A DNA stretch of 64,000 bases. Origin: Ganoderma boninense. Its lineage: Eukaryota > Basidiomycota > Agaricomycetes > Polyporales > Polyporaceae. Below are positions 11,380-22,580 of the stretch, one piece after another (the first letter of the stretch is position 1; every line of letters begins with the position of its first letter). The DNA is taken from positions 372,001 through 436,000 of the forward strand of contig CM035312.1 in NCBI GenBank assembly GCA_002900995.3, in the 5' to 3' direction. The notes below the pieces were generated by a model. The model did no database searches. It was not told the DNA's origin and was given only the letters and a program-made list of their open reading frames with translations. Both the position numbers and the translations under genes were made by a program.

Positions 11380-12595
11380 ACATCGTCGGAATTGAAGGAC
11401 GTTCAATGCTTAACGTTCAACGAGCGCAAATGGCTTGGAATAGCCGTCCACTCGCACTGCCTGAGGGAGGGAGGTTTGAGGAGGTTGTGTTTGATGACCG
11501 GTGAGCAGCGGTGACTGGTAGTGTTCCCAATTTCGTACCCAGACGCTGCGGCTTCGACGTGTTGTCAGTTCTCCGTATATATTGGTTCAGCCCCGTACCT
11601 TGTAATGTAACCACTTTGTTTAGTATACCCATTAATACATATGTATGAGGGGCTTTCTACGCGACAGACAATGGCGGATACCGCCACCCGGAATATGGCT
11701 GTAAAAGGACGAGGACTGGTCTGCTGTCTCAATCATATTCCGGATCCGATAAGCGCGGTATAGATCTAGAACTCAATAACAACAGACATTTACTCGCCTG
11801 TTGACCCATATAAGCTTGCATCGTTCTCATATCAATGAGTGCCTTTGAAAGTTTGAAAATGCACGTCCAGAATATAGCTGTGACAGGGTTTAAACCAGTT
11901 CCGTTCCTTTTACAGCCATATTCCAAGTGGAACGCGCTATATTTCCTTTAATCTACGGTGTATTACCTATGGGTATCTGGTAAAGTATCTACAACCATAC
12001 TTATTCCAGTCTGCGGTATCTGCCGTGCTAAAGGCTATGAAGAAGTTGAGCTGAGTGCCAGCGCCGATGACAAGACAACAAGATAGCTTTGTGATCTCGA
12101 TGCACAACATCCCAACGGCAATGCGGCCTGTTCCCCTCTTTCCTTTCCCTTTGCTCTGTCCTTCCACGTATCCTATACTGCGCGGCGATATGTATGACTG
12201 CGGATAGCGGGGTGTTTGCTTCCTGCATTTGCCGACTCGGACTCGGAAGAGTTGGCTGCTGCCGGGGACGCGTACGCAACGCCTGACTCAGCCCCGAGAC
12301 CCGAGCTCACCGGTTTTAGAATTTAAAGTTGGCATAGAACTATCGAGAAGAACAGTTTCCCATCAGCGGAGTCTTAACCTCGTTAGCGTGTGTAATCGAA
12401 TTCATTAACGTATTCTGAGCCCCGAAGATAGCTCTTCAATCGGAGACGAAGAGGAGAATACCCGTGCGAGACAGAATTGTTTTACGTCAGCGGCGCGCAG
12501 GTGGGGCGTGGAGGGCGAGCGTCCGTCGTCGGCTGAAAACTCGATCTCATACTCGTCTTCTCTTACACCGCAGCGACCACCAAATTCCACCCACC
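11380..12595. other. Intergenic region between LCB3-type and bZIP genes, with a MITE-like insertion
   Basis: Contains the 3' end region of the phosphatase gene, the inverted-repeat element at 11684-11930, and, from about 12.2 kb, the presumptive bZIP promoter and 5' leader. An in-frame ATG at 12464 would extend the bZIP protein by 44 basic residues; I did not choose it because the ATG at 12596 has a strong CCACCATGC context. Confidence 0.5.
11684..11930. mobile_element. MITE-like element with about 38-bp terminal inverted repeats
   Basis: The left end (CCACCCGGAATATGGCTGTA then AAAGGACGAGGACTGGT) is nearly the reverse complement of the right end (ACCAGTTCCGTTCCTTTTAC then AGCCATATTCCAAGTGG). 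The inside is about 170 bp, AT-rich and non-coding, with a further inner copy of CATATTCCGGAT. The total of about 247 bp, the lack of coding capacity and the good terminal symmetry fit a miniature inverted-repeat transposable element. A clear target-site duplication was not identified. Confidence 0.6.
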
Positions 12596-14807
12596 ATGCT
12601 CGTCGACAACCCCGTCCAGCATTCGTTTACCCCCTACAACCCCTCCTTCGAGGACTTCTTCAACCTCGACCTTTATGCAGGCCCGTCGAATCCCACCGCT
12701 GGCTCGAGTGGCTCGTCTCCCCGCTCGTCCCCCTCCAACTCCTATACCGGCCTCCCCCCCACTCCCCCCGAGCCCTTCTCCCTCATCAACGACGTCGCCC
12801 TCTCGCCCTCGCCCTTCTTCACCCTCTCCCAGGACGACGACCAGTCCAAACTGTCCATCGTCCCCTCCGCCACCACTGCTGCAGGCTACGACTTTTTGTC
12901 GGCATACGCCTCGCAGCTGACGCAGATGAGCAGCCCCGAGTCGTCGGGCTCCGGCTCCGGCTCGTTCTCGGCGGCGTCGGCAGACTCCCCCAGTATCGAT
13001 CCCCAACTCATGCACACGCCCGCAGCCTCGAAGGCAGCAAGCGACTTCGACGAGGAAGAAGAGGGCGACGACGACGACGACGACATCGCCATCGACGACG
13101 AGCTGCAGATGATCCCCGAGGACCACGTCCTGCCCGCGATGAAGGTCGGGGGCAAGGGCAAGGCGAACCGGAAGGGCACCGTCCGGGAGGGGGGCATCGT
13201 GAAGCGCTCGGGGAGCGAGAAGAAAGAAAAGCAGCCGTCGAACATGATGTCGACGACGTCGTGCGACCCCGAGGACTGGCGGCCGACGCCCGAGGAGTAC
13301 AAGAAGATGTCGTCGAAGGAGAAACGGCAGCTTCGCAACAAGATCAGCGCGCGCAACTTCCGCGTCCGTCGTAAGGGTGCGTCTCAGCCGTCGCTAGATT
13401 TCTTTGTCCCAGGCCGTGCGTGTGCAACATTTTCCGACGTGGTACCGCACGGTCAAGACACTTTTTGGACTCATTTCATCGCCCTTTCCGATAATCTCTT
13501 CCCTCCACAACGTTTTTGCTTCGTTGTTGTTCTGTCTTCAGCGTTAGAGTTGGGTGGCTGACCTCGTGTTTATGAACTGTAGAGTACATCTCCACGCTCG
13601 AGGGCGATATCGCGGAGCGCGACAGGCTCATCGATGCGATCCGCACTGAATTGGGCAGCATGAAGAACGAAAACGTGGCTCTCCGCCAGGAGATCGACGC
13701 GTTGAAGAAGGCGCTTCTCGAGGGTCGCGGCCGTGCTGATACGCCTGTACTCCCACCACCTGCGCCGTTGCCTGCTGTCTCCGCCGCCACGAGGGCCTCC
13801 ACCTCTTCCCCGTCGCCCCCTCCCGCGCGCTCTCGGAGCCCACTTATCGCTCCGAACACGCAGAAGGATCTTCCCACGTCCCCGCGGTTGGGCTCGCGGG
13901 CCTTCTGGGGTGGCGCGCACAGCTCCTTTGGCAGCATCACCCCCGTGCACACGACGTTGGTCCCCGAGTGGGGCAGCATCCTCAGCGGGAAAGGTGCGGT
14001 GGGTCGCAAGAGCCCTGCGCTCCAGGAGAACATCAACCCGAACCTCAATGTCTCCACGGCGGCTGCGCTTGCATCGCTTCTGAATGCAAACAAGGGGAAC
14101 GAGGAGAAGCCGAAGGAGCCCCAGATCACACTAGGTGGCTTCGACGCGTTCGCGGACACGAACCCCTTCACACTCAAGTCGCTCGACTCGTACGTGTTAC
14201 TCGTCTACTTCCTTATCGCGCGTTACTCACATGCCAAATTAGATACCGCATGCACTTGTGGGGCAAGATGGCCCAGCAGCAACAGAGCCAGCAGCGCCAG
14301 GCCCAGGGCCAACCGTCGACTCCCCCTCCGAGTGGCCTTGCTGGCAACCTACGCCCCCACTACTTCTCAAAGAGCTCTTCGCTCACGGCGCTGCTCTCTG
14401 GCAAGTCATCTTCCATGGCGTCGACCTCCACTTCCCACCTACCGTACCCCACGCCCCCTCACACGCCGCCACTCGCTTCGACCAGCAAGGTCGACGCGCC
14501 GACGGCACAACACGCCATGCTCGCCGCCGCGGCATCACAGACGCTGTTCAGCAAGCTCGGCGGCGCCTTTTGGGATGCTTTCGCGCGTCCCTCCGGGAGT
14601 GTCAACACCAACGGCCCTGTCAAGAAGGAGTGGGATGCCGAAAAGATCCGCCGTGTCATGGAGGGCACCGCCGTTCTCAAGGTCGTCGACGTCGAGCCTA
14701 CGGTTTCCAAGGCGTCCGCCCCGACTCCTGTCAAGCAGGAGAAGGAGTCCAAGGTCGCGGACATGCTCGCGGAGAGCATGGGCAGCCTCAGCCTCGGCAG
14801 GAAATAA
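12596..14807 (+). CDS. bZIP transcription factor
   Basis: Three exons (12596-13376, 13583-14189, 14243-14807) give 650 residues. The basic region NKISARNFRVRRK ends exon 1 and the zipper (EYISTLEGDIAERDRLIDAI, then a heptad run to about residue 309) begins exon 2, so the intron splits DNA-binding and dimerisation parts. N-terminal to it are S/P-rich activation-like segments (residues 30-160), a very acidic stretch (FDEEEEGDDDDDDIAIDDEL), and a basic linker before the conserved WRPTPEEYKKMSSKEKRQLR lead-in. The C-terminal half carries ALASLLNANKG, a Q/P-rich block and TLFSKLGGAFWDAFARP. It acts in the nucleus as a dimeric DNA-binding factor by family knowledge. Which pathway it controls cannot be told; it is not clearly Gcn4, Hac1 or Atf1 by eye. 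Confidence 0.88.
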
Positions 14808-15854
14808 ACGCCGTCCCCGTGGGACGTCAGCCCGAATCACGCGCGTTAAACGTGACGCGACCAAAGTATTGTTGCATGTGTTCGCATTTTTCTCCTCACG
14901 CTTCGTTGAGCGAGATCACACTCATTGTTACGCATAGTTCACTCCTCTCAATTATATATTCGTTCTGTTTAATCGCCATAGCTAGTAGTACTCTCCTTCC
15001 TCGTCCTCATCTCATCCCCGTCCCATCCACCATCATCATCCATAAAGCCCGCGGCCCAATCCAGATGCATCCTTGGACTTTTTGATAATCCCGGCCCCGA
15101 TCGTCGCCACCACTCACCCCCACTCTTCACCGTCGTCGACCCGTTTCCCAAGCTCTGAACGCTCGAATCCCGACTGCCTACCCCCGTGACTTCGTCTCGC
15201 CTCGTCGTCCTCTTCCCACTCCGTCCTCCCGTCGAATCTCCACGCTCCAACTCTCTCTAATTAATAAGGCCCGCCGCTAGTCCATGGCCTCTCCCTCCGC
15301 CCCTGCCTCGAGCCCCTTGTCGTCTTGTCGTCTTGACTCGCGAGGGCCTCTCGGATCGGGGGCGTTGGGCAGGCATCCCATCCCGAGCTCCTTGTTGTAC
15401 ATAATCGCTGAATTGTCGGATAGTCGGTCCATGTCTCTCTCGTCTCGTCTCCGTCTCTGAAGATCTGAAACCCCGGCCACTGTATGAGTAGTTAGCTGCT
15501 TCGTCGACCGAATACTAGAATGATTAGGAACAAACGTAACCAGTATGTATGCGTGTGCTTTAGTCTGCTACTCACTGGTACAAGCCAGAGCTGGGGTACG
15601 TATGGTTCGTACGCCTTCGGAGGTCCCGGATGGTCCTTTGTGCGGAAGATGCTGTAAGGCTCGGCCCGGGAGAACAGCTGGGCAGCCTCATGTTGAACGG
15701 CTCGAAAGCTCGCTTGATCATGGCGTGTCAAATAATGCTGCAAGTAGTAACTCGGTACCAGGTATGTATGAGAACTACAGTATTGCCACGATGGCGTCCA
15801 GAGGCACTGAAGCGGCGGGCGGACGGCAGAGGTCCAGAGGATGAGGCCTGATGA

Positions 15855-15900
15855 GGCGTTCGTCCCGTTATGGTATGTCAGACGCCGACACAGCCTCCGC
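15855..15900 (+). repeat. Distal upstream block of family A, copy 3
   Basis: GGCGTTCGTCCCGTTATGGT then ATGTCAGACGCCGACACAGC. It lies about 0.8 kb upstream of the ATG at 16681, in the same relative orientation as the other copies. Confidence 0.55.
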
Positions 15901-16541
15901 AGGCGTTGGTGAGTTGTGGCGGTATCAGGGTATCATTTGGTTCCCACCTTTTCTTCAAGCTACATGACTTTAGGTGATTCGGGGAGTCCTGTCTTTCAAT
16001 GCCGATTCAGCTAACGGACCTGAAAGTAGTGAGTATCTCCCCATCGAATGATGCAGAAGGTGGCTTATTCTAAGCTCGACTTCCGGGACTTGCAGGCCAC
16101 GTAACCCCGCCGCCACTGCACAAGTGATTAGTGCCATGCACTAAACCCATGGCGTCGTAGGCACTGAATGACCTGTGCTCATTTACATCCGCAGTGTGCA
16201 ATACTAGCCCAAGGCGGATATTTGGACAGGGCTTCTTATGCGGCATCAACCTCATGGCGAGAACAAGGATGGACAATCCTGGCTACTGCACAGCCCATCC
16301 GGGTCGATGAAAGTTACACGGTGAGTCACAGCTGCTAAATTTATGCATCCTCGTGGTGCAAAGTGATTCATGTCGTTCTTCAGAGTATCAGCGCCACTCC
16401 CTATGCAGAAGGTGCCACGAAGGTGCCATGATCATAGCGAGCGGGGCTGTCCATGCCCATTCACCGGCAGCTCATTTGGCTATGCATCTCTGTATCCTTT
16501 CCATATTCTCTTGCCTGTCGCTCTGAGGGGGCATCTTCCAG

Positions 16542-16549
16542 TATAAATA
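16542..16549 (+). promoter_or_regulatory. TATA box of family A copy 3
   Basis: TATAAATA followed by TGGTGGAGGAGAACGGG, 132 bp upstream of the ATG. The identical core is found in copies 1 and 4. Confidence 0.6.
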
Positions 16550-16680
16550 TGGTGGAGGAGAACGGGATAGACCATCACTTTCATCATCGCTCTCGCATAA
16601 CCAGGTACATCCCCACTTCCTCTCGGACATCCATTTCATGCTAATCCGGAGCTTTGATGTAGGCGCAATCTACTACAACT

Positions 16681-18185
16681 ATGTCAGGTATTGGCTTGCC
16701 CCCAGACTCCAACCGCGTCCTGTTTTGCTTTCACGGCCCCAGGACACACATTATCTGGGCTCAGAAATTCGAGAAAGGAGAGCGTGGAGGTTGGTTAACA
16801 CCAACGCGTCACGACGCCACCACCGCGATAGCCTCTGAGCCAAAGTGCCATAACCAGAATGCACCCGCTGCCATTACTATATGGGCGTTTAGTCGTCCTA
16901 TCGAGAGCCGTTTCGTTGGCGTCACACACTTCACGATGAGCAACTACGACCACCTCTACACGGAAGACATCCTCAAGGTGCTCCTTTCCATGCCACGGCT
17001 CGAGGAGCTCGAGCTCTGCAACGTCCACATCCTCGACCCCGACAAAGGCCCCGTCGTGTTCCCGCAAACCTGGCCCGTGCACGGGCGGTCGCTCAGGCGG
17101 CTCGCCCTCGAGGCATGCAACATCACCGAGGGCTACGCCGACGCGTTCTACAACCTCTTCTTCCGCTTCCTCACGATCTTCAAGCGGATCGAGCGCCTGC
17201 GCCTCGTCGCGACGATCTTCGAGCCGGGGAACGACATGTACTGCCTCCCCCGCGTGGACCACTCCCGCCTGCCGGCGGTCACGCACCTCGAGGTGGAGGG
17301 CACCTGCACCCACTTCCTCGGCCTGTTCCGCACAGGCACGTGCGTGCGGGGGCTGCTCTCGCTCCACCTGAGCAGGTGCTTCGCATCGTGGGAGAGGCTG
17401 GACCGCGTCACGGAGATGGTGCGCACGGTCAGCCCGACGCTCCAGCAGCTCGCGTTCCGCCCAAACCTCAGGGCGCAATCTGCATACCGCGTCAGTGTCC
17501 TCTTCCGCAACTGTAAGTCTCCCCTTCGCCTCCTCTCCGTCCTCACTGGCATGATGCATCATCGTCTGTCCCGAGCCCGCGCTGACAGTATGACCTTCGA
17601 CCCACCCACACAGTTGCCGACGCGGTCGCCCAGTGCACGGAGCTCCGCGAGCTCGAGTTCGGGCAATACGGGCGGCCCGCAGACTCGAGCCCGCTCTTCA
17701 AGACGGTCCTCGCAGGCCTCCGGACGGGGCGCCTCCGCCGCCTCGCGTTCGTGCTCGACCTCGGGGACTCGCTGTCGCCCGACATCGTCCCGTGGAAGGA
17801 TCTGGACAAGGAGCTGGACCGCGTGTGCGCCAAGTTCCCGTTGGGGCGGCCGCTGGAGATCCGGATCCAAAGGGGGAAGAGGAGGAACGTGCCCGCGGGC
17901 TACTACGCGGACTCGCGGTTCTGGGAGCAACGTCTGCCGGAGATGCATACCAGGGCGCGGGTTGTGGATACGGAGCGCACTGGTTCGAAACACCGTGAGT
18001 GCTTGTTTCTGTCGATGTCCCTCCGTGTTGCGAAGCCCGCCTGGGTGTGTTGCGATCGCTGCATGACGCTGACGATTGCATTTTCAACAGCTGCGGATGA
18101 AAGTTACGCTCATCCGGAACGCATCGACGTAGAGCGCATCGGGCGTATTTCTACGTCTAGATTGCGGTCTCTCTATGATGTATGA
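16681..18185 (+). CDS. Family A LRR-like protein, copy 3
   Basis: Exons 16681-17512, 17614-17994 and 18091-18185 join in phase to 435 residues. The start MSGIGLPPDSNRVLF aligns with MSTTRLPPHPPRVLF of copy 4. Family landmarks are IIWAQKFEKGE, HFTMSNYDH, RLEELELCNVHILD, EACNITEGYADAFY, FKRIERLRLVATI, LQQLAFRPNL, and in exon 2 AVAQCTELRELEFGQY and PEMHTRARVVDT. It is the most diverged complete copy, for example in the N-terminal ATITIWAF-like segment and the GKRRNVPAGYYAD region. The last exon ends ISTSRLRSLYDV, the same signature as copy 4. No membrane segment or signal peptide is seen. Function is not assigned; leucine spacing suggests an LRR-like fold. Confidence 0.85.
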
Positions 18186-18726
18186 GTCCAAATCTCGGAT
18201 ATGGTGTCTGTTTCCGGAATGTATGAATGTATGCATGTGAAAGAGTGTGGTATTGTGTAGTTAATATGCTTTATGCTCTAAATGCCTTGATTTCACGTTA
18301 CGCCAAAACGTATGATTTGTGTGGTACAATTCGTCGAGAGGCGGACTTGGCTCTTGGCTAAAAGCTCTGAGTGGATGGAAGTCAACGCACCCCCCTCGCG
18401 TCCTAACGTAATCTCAGAGGGGCATAGACCCACAGAACTCGGAGAGACAATTATTGTTTGGTGCACTGCTGGGCAGGCAAAATAACTTGAGAGTATAACT
18501 TGAACTTAGCAGCGCTGGGCAGCGCTGCAACTGCCAGTTTACCGCAAGTTAAGTACTGTAGAAAACAGTACCAGAGGTGCGCAGCGCTGCACTGTGGCAG
18601 AATCTGCGCAACGGTTCGAAGGGCGACGTACTTATTAATTATTCTGAGAGCTACACGATTACAGTGACCGACGATTGGGATGGGGACGTCCTCCGAGTCA
18701 GCGGCAGAAAACTCGAATGCAGACGC

Positions 18727-18772
18727 TGACGCGTTCACCCCGTTATGGTATATCAGACGCTCACACAGCCTT
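18727..18772 (+). repeat. Distal upstream block of family A, copy 4
   Basis: TGACGCGTTCACCCCGTTAT then GGTATATCAGACGCTCACAC. It lies about 0.95 kb upstream of the copy 4 ATG. Confidence 0.55.
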
Positions 18773-19504
18773 CACGGCACTGGCAGCGCCCGCCGTCAGC
18801 GCGGTTCAACTTCCGCTCGCCGCTCGGTGTTCCCACTGGCACCTACGCCTCTTCTTCTCTGTTCGACTTCCAACTAACACTGAAAATTCCAGCCTTAAGC
18901 TTCAAGTTCGGACATAACAGACTTGATCACCAGCAATGACGCATTCGTGAGCATCACCCACCCTGCGATGATGGCGCTCGATTTGATGTTCAGTTATCTA
19001 GCTCATTTCGAAAACCACCACTCACCCTGGGACCTTGACTCCCACAGGCCACGTAATCAGGTCGCAACTGCACAAGTGATTAGTGCCGTGCATCGAACAC
19101 ATGGCGTTGTAGGCACTGAACAGCCTGTGCCAGTTCTATCCGCAGCGCGGTGCAATAAGTACTAGCCCAAGGCGGATATTTGGACGGTGCTTCTCATGTG
19201 CCAGTGGCGTCAACCTCATGGCGAGAACAAGGATGAGAAATCCTGGTCACTGCACAGCCCATCCGGGTCGACGAAAGCTACACGGTGAGTCATGCCTGGC
19301 GAATTCGTGCGCCGTCGTGCGGCAAGGCAATTCATGTCATTTCTCTATAGCATCAGCGCCACACCCCATGCAGAAGGTGCCGCGAAGGTGCCACGACCTT
19401 AGCGAGAGAAGCTGTCTGCGCCCATCCACCGGCGGGCTCAGTAGGCTATGCATCTTATTCTTTCCGTGCACTCTTGTCTGTCGTTGTGAGGGACCACATT
19501 CTGG

Positions 19505-19512
19505 TATAAATA
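19505..19512 (+). promoter_or_regulatory. TATA box of family A copy 4
   Basis: TATAAATA followed by TGGTGGAGGGGAACTGG, 172 bp upstream of the ATG at 19677. A probable 5' UTR intron (GTAAATCTTCAC ... GACATAG) lies between them. Confidence 0.6.
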
Positions 19513-19676
19513 TGGTGGAGGGGAACTGGATCAATTATCGCCTTCAGCCTGGTTCGCAGTATCTCCAAGTAAATCTTCACCCCCTCTCGGGCCGTGACGT
19601 CGATCTTCTGCTAACACGGAGCGGTGACATAGGTGCCACGTCTTTCAACGCCTCGATTCCCATTCCTCCCAAGGCT

Positions 19677-21156
19677 ATGTCGACTACGCGCTTGCCGCCA
19701 CACCCTCCCCGCGTTCTGTTTTACTATGACTCTCACCTCAAGAACCACATCGTCTGGACTCAGGAATTCGACAGGATTGAGGGAACGTGCTCAACCCCAA
19801 CAGCACACGATGCAACCAAGGCGATATCCTCGGACCCACGGTGCCGCAGCCACAAGCCGTCCGCATCCATGACCAGATGGGCCTTCTCCCGTCCTATCGA
19901 CCGCCATTTCGTTTTTGTCACCCATCTCACAGTGAGCAACTACGGCGACATAAGAATGCAAGACATCGTCGCCATGCTCAATTCCATGCGCCAGCTTGAG
20001 GAGCTCGAGCTGTGCAGAGTAAACATCCTCGACGCCACCGGACTCCTCGTCCTCCCGCCAGGCATGGTGCGGTCGCTCAAGCGGCTCGCCATCGAAGCGT
20101 GCAACATCACGCAGGGCCTCTCCGATGCCCACTACGACCTGCTCTTCCGCTTCCTCGCGCTGTTCGAGCGCATCGAGCGCCTGCGTCTCGTCGCCACCAT
20201 CCCTGACCGCAGGGAACAAGTGCACCTCTCCCCGGGTCTGGCCAGCCTCTCCCTTCCGACGGTCGCCCACCTCGAAGCGGAGGGCTTCTCCTCCCTTGTC
20301 CTCCTCGCCTTCTTCCAGCAGCGCAACCCCGTGCGCGAGCTGCACGCGCTCCATCTGAGCAGGTGCTTCTCGTCGTGGGAGCAGAAGCACATCGACCGCC
20401 TCGCGAAGATAGTGCGCCGCGTCAGCCCGACGCTCCAGCACCTCGCGTTCCGCCCCAACCTCGAGGCGCAGCAACCTGGCACCAGGGGCCCCGCTCGCCT
20501 CTTCCGTAAATGTAAGTCGCCTCTCCGCCATCGTCCGCCCCGAGCCTGAGCTAACAATACCACCCTCACATAACCCGTTGACGCAGTCGTCGACGCGGTC
20601 TCCCAGTGCGCAGAGCTCCGGGAGCTCGAGTTCGGGCTGTATGCGCACTCCCAGCTCTCGATCTCGCTCTTCCAGGCGATCCTCGCGGCCGTCCGGAACG
20701 GGCGCCTCAGGCACCTCGCATTCGTGCTCGACCTCGGGTGGCACTCGCAGCTGCTGTCCGACCCCGACATCGTCCCGTGGTCGGAGCTCGACGAGGAGCT
20801 GGACCGTGTGTGCGTCGAGTACCGGGCGGAGCCGCTGGAGATCCGGATCCAGAGGTGCCCGACGATGAACCTGAACGTGCACGCGGGCTACTTCGAGGAC
20901 CCGGATTTCTGGGTGCAGCGTCTGCCGGAGATGCACGACAGGGTGCGGGTCGTGGATACGGTGCGCGCTGAGCCTCGTGAGTGCTTATTTGCCTTGTTCC
21001 TCGCGAAGATGGAAATGTTGTGATCACTACATGGTGCTGACGGTGGCGCTCTTGACAGCTGCGAGGGGACATCATTACGCTGCTCCGGCGCGCATCGACG
21101 AACAGCGGATCGAGCGGATTTCTACGTCCAGATTGCGGTCGCTTTTCGACCTATGA
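19677..21156 (+). CDS. Family A LRR-like protein, copy 4
   Basis: Exons 19677-20511, 20587-20976 and 21059-21156 give 440 residues. This is the best-preserved copy and the closest relative of the truncated copy 1. Segments seen in order: VLFYYDSHLKNHIVWTQEF, HLTVSNYGDIRMQDIVAML, LEELELCRVNILD, EACNITQGLSDAHYDLLF, FERIERLRLVATI, LHLSRCFSSWEQ, LQHLAFRPNLEA; in exon 2 AELRELEFGLYAH, LAFVLDLG, PDIVPWSELDEELDRVC, PEMHDRVRVVDT; and in exon 3 ERISTSRLRSLFDL. The splice sites are GTAAGT and GTGAGT with good acceptors, at the same positions and phase as in copies 2, 3 and 5. Leucine-rich, cytosolic by composition, of unknown function. Confidence 0.87.
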
Positions 21157-22580
21157 TTCGAAGCCTCGGATATGGTCTCTTTTTTCCGGAATGTATGGAT
21201 GTATGCACGTGAACAGGTGTGGTATCGTATAGTCAATTGATGTAAGGTTATTGCTCGAAGTGCTTTGATTGCACGCTACGCGGCAACGAGCGCTTTCGCT
21301 GCCTGTTCTCTTTCCTGTTTCCTTGGAGAAGCTGTGCGGCCAGCTGGTCGGAGTCAGCAACTCGGAGTCCACCGGGCCGGACACCGCCGACGTTCTTTGT
21401 TCAGGCAAGCTGAGCCTGGGCGGCACGAACCGACCTTCGAGCATGGCCACGATGACCGACCCGGCCGCCCCCACCTTTTTTCAACTTGGTCGATCACGGC
21501 GGAGTCGGAGATGGTCGCGAGAGACTGAGTCGGAACAGTGAGTGGCTGGGCTTCAGCTGCCGTCGAGTAAAGCTGACGTCACGGTTCAGCCTCTATATGC
21601 GCAGGCCAATGCGCCCATAGCAAGTACGACACCGGTTGTCTCGCGGCTCGCTCGTCAGCACATCCGGTGTCAAATGTCCATGCAGATCTGAGCGCACTGG
21701 TCACTAAGGAGGGGGTTCGGGTGCGTTTCTTCTCGTTGCATATTTGCAAAGTTTCTACAGCTCACATCACAGACCGTGACCGGCGTAGCGATGGCACTTC
21801 TCTTCAATGCATCAAATCGCGGGCCAGACCCAACATACAATTGTCAAAATACACACCCCAGTCTCAGAGACACCGATTGCGTTCAGCCTGCATGGAAGAA
21901 CGCCGTTCTCTCGGTATTCGGACCAAGACATGAACGTCGGTCTGTCGGTGCACCGGTTACTCTCAGATCGGAAGTTCCGTCGAACGATCTGCGATTCAAG
22001 ACTAGGGATCCAGCTACTGTTAAATAAAAGGCTGTTTACTAGACATCGGCTTACCTGGGTTTTCAAATTCCTGCCAGTGGAGACGGTCTGTTTACTGTAT
22101 ACCGGGGCTCCTGCTGGTGGCGGCGATAGCGTCGCGATTCTAGTAGTTGCATGTACCCCTAAGGTTCATCCTTGCGGTTCTTTTTCGGTCCCTTCCGTGT
22201 TCCCGCGCGACTCTCCTTAGGTTTGTGCCCCGGCTCTCTAGGTTCGGTTCCCAGCTCTCAAGTTAACTTTGTCCCCTCATCTCTGGTTGGAAATATTATC
22301 TGGCTTGCTCGGCCATCTGCTCGGCCCACGTCTCGATTCGACAAGCTTGTGGATAGCCCGTGTCCACAATAGCAGTAGTCGTACGGGAAAATGTCAGACC
22401 TTGAACGCTTCTTCTACATCCCCGGCCCCCTCCTTCAATTGCGGCGTACGTACTCGAATGCCTCTATCCTAAAAATGCGCTCTGCCCTCTCTGGATAGCG
22501 GTATATGGCACCCACTAGTTTTCCTCAGGCTGTCTCTCCACTCCAGCCTCCTCTCATCGCCTCGCAAGTTACTCTGGCAC
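21157..22580. other. Intergenic stretch before the terpene synthase
   Basis: No supported gene. The last 200 bp hold a possible alternative first exon of the terpene synthase (ATG at 22391, MSDLERFFYIPG), because FYIP-type starts are common in this enzyme family and an acceptor (CTACAG) precedes GTCCCCGACCTG at 22628. Confidence 0.4.

Larger units (their letters stand above)
14808..16680. other. Intergenic stretch; right half is the upstream module of family A copy 3
   Basis: 14.8-15.8 kb has pyrimidine-rich, low-complexity sequence (many TCGTC/CCTC runs) but no supportable gene. From 15.85 kb the sequence is the duplicated family A upstream module: distal block at 15855, the AACAAGGATGGACAATCCTG block near 16260, the GGTGAGTCAC block near 16320 and a TATA box at 16542. 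Confidence 0.5.
18186..19676. other. Intergenic stretch between family A copies 3 and 4
   Basis: The left part is the 3' region of copy 3, with no gene seen. From 18727 it is the duplicated upstream module of copy 4. The frame that reads into the copy 4 ATG is open for 153 codons upstream (from 19218) and contains MARTRMRNPG; this is noted as a possible but unlikely N-terminal extension because it crosses the TATA box and a probable 5' UTR intron. Confidence 0.5.

Noticed and set aside
12508..13374. 288-codon plus-strand frame over the bZIP gene
   Set aside because: It is a shifted frame of the bZIP exon, arginine- and proline-rich with no family-like segment.
19218..19676. N-terminal extension MARTRMRNPG of family A copy 4 as part of the protein
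   Set aside because: The frame crosses the conserved TATA box and a probable 5' UTR intron, and copy 3 has stops in the same region.
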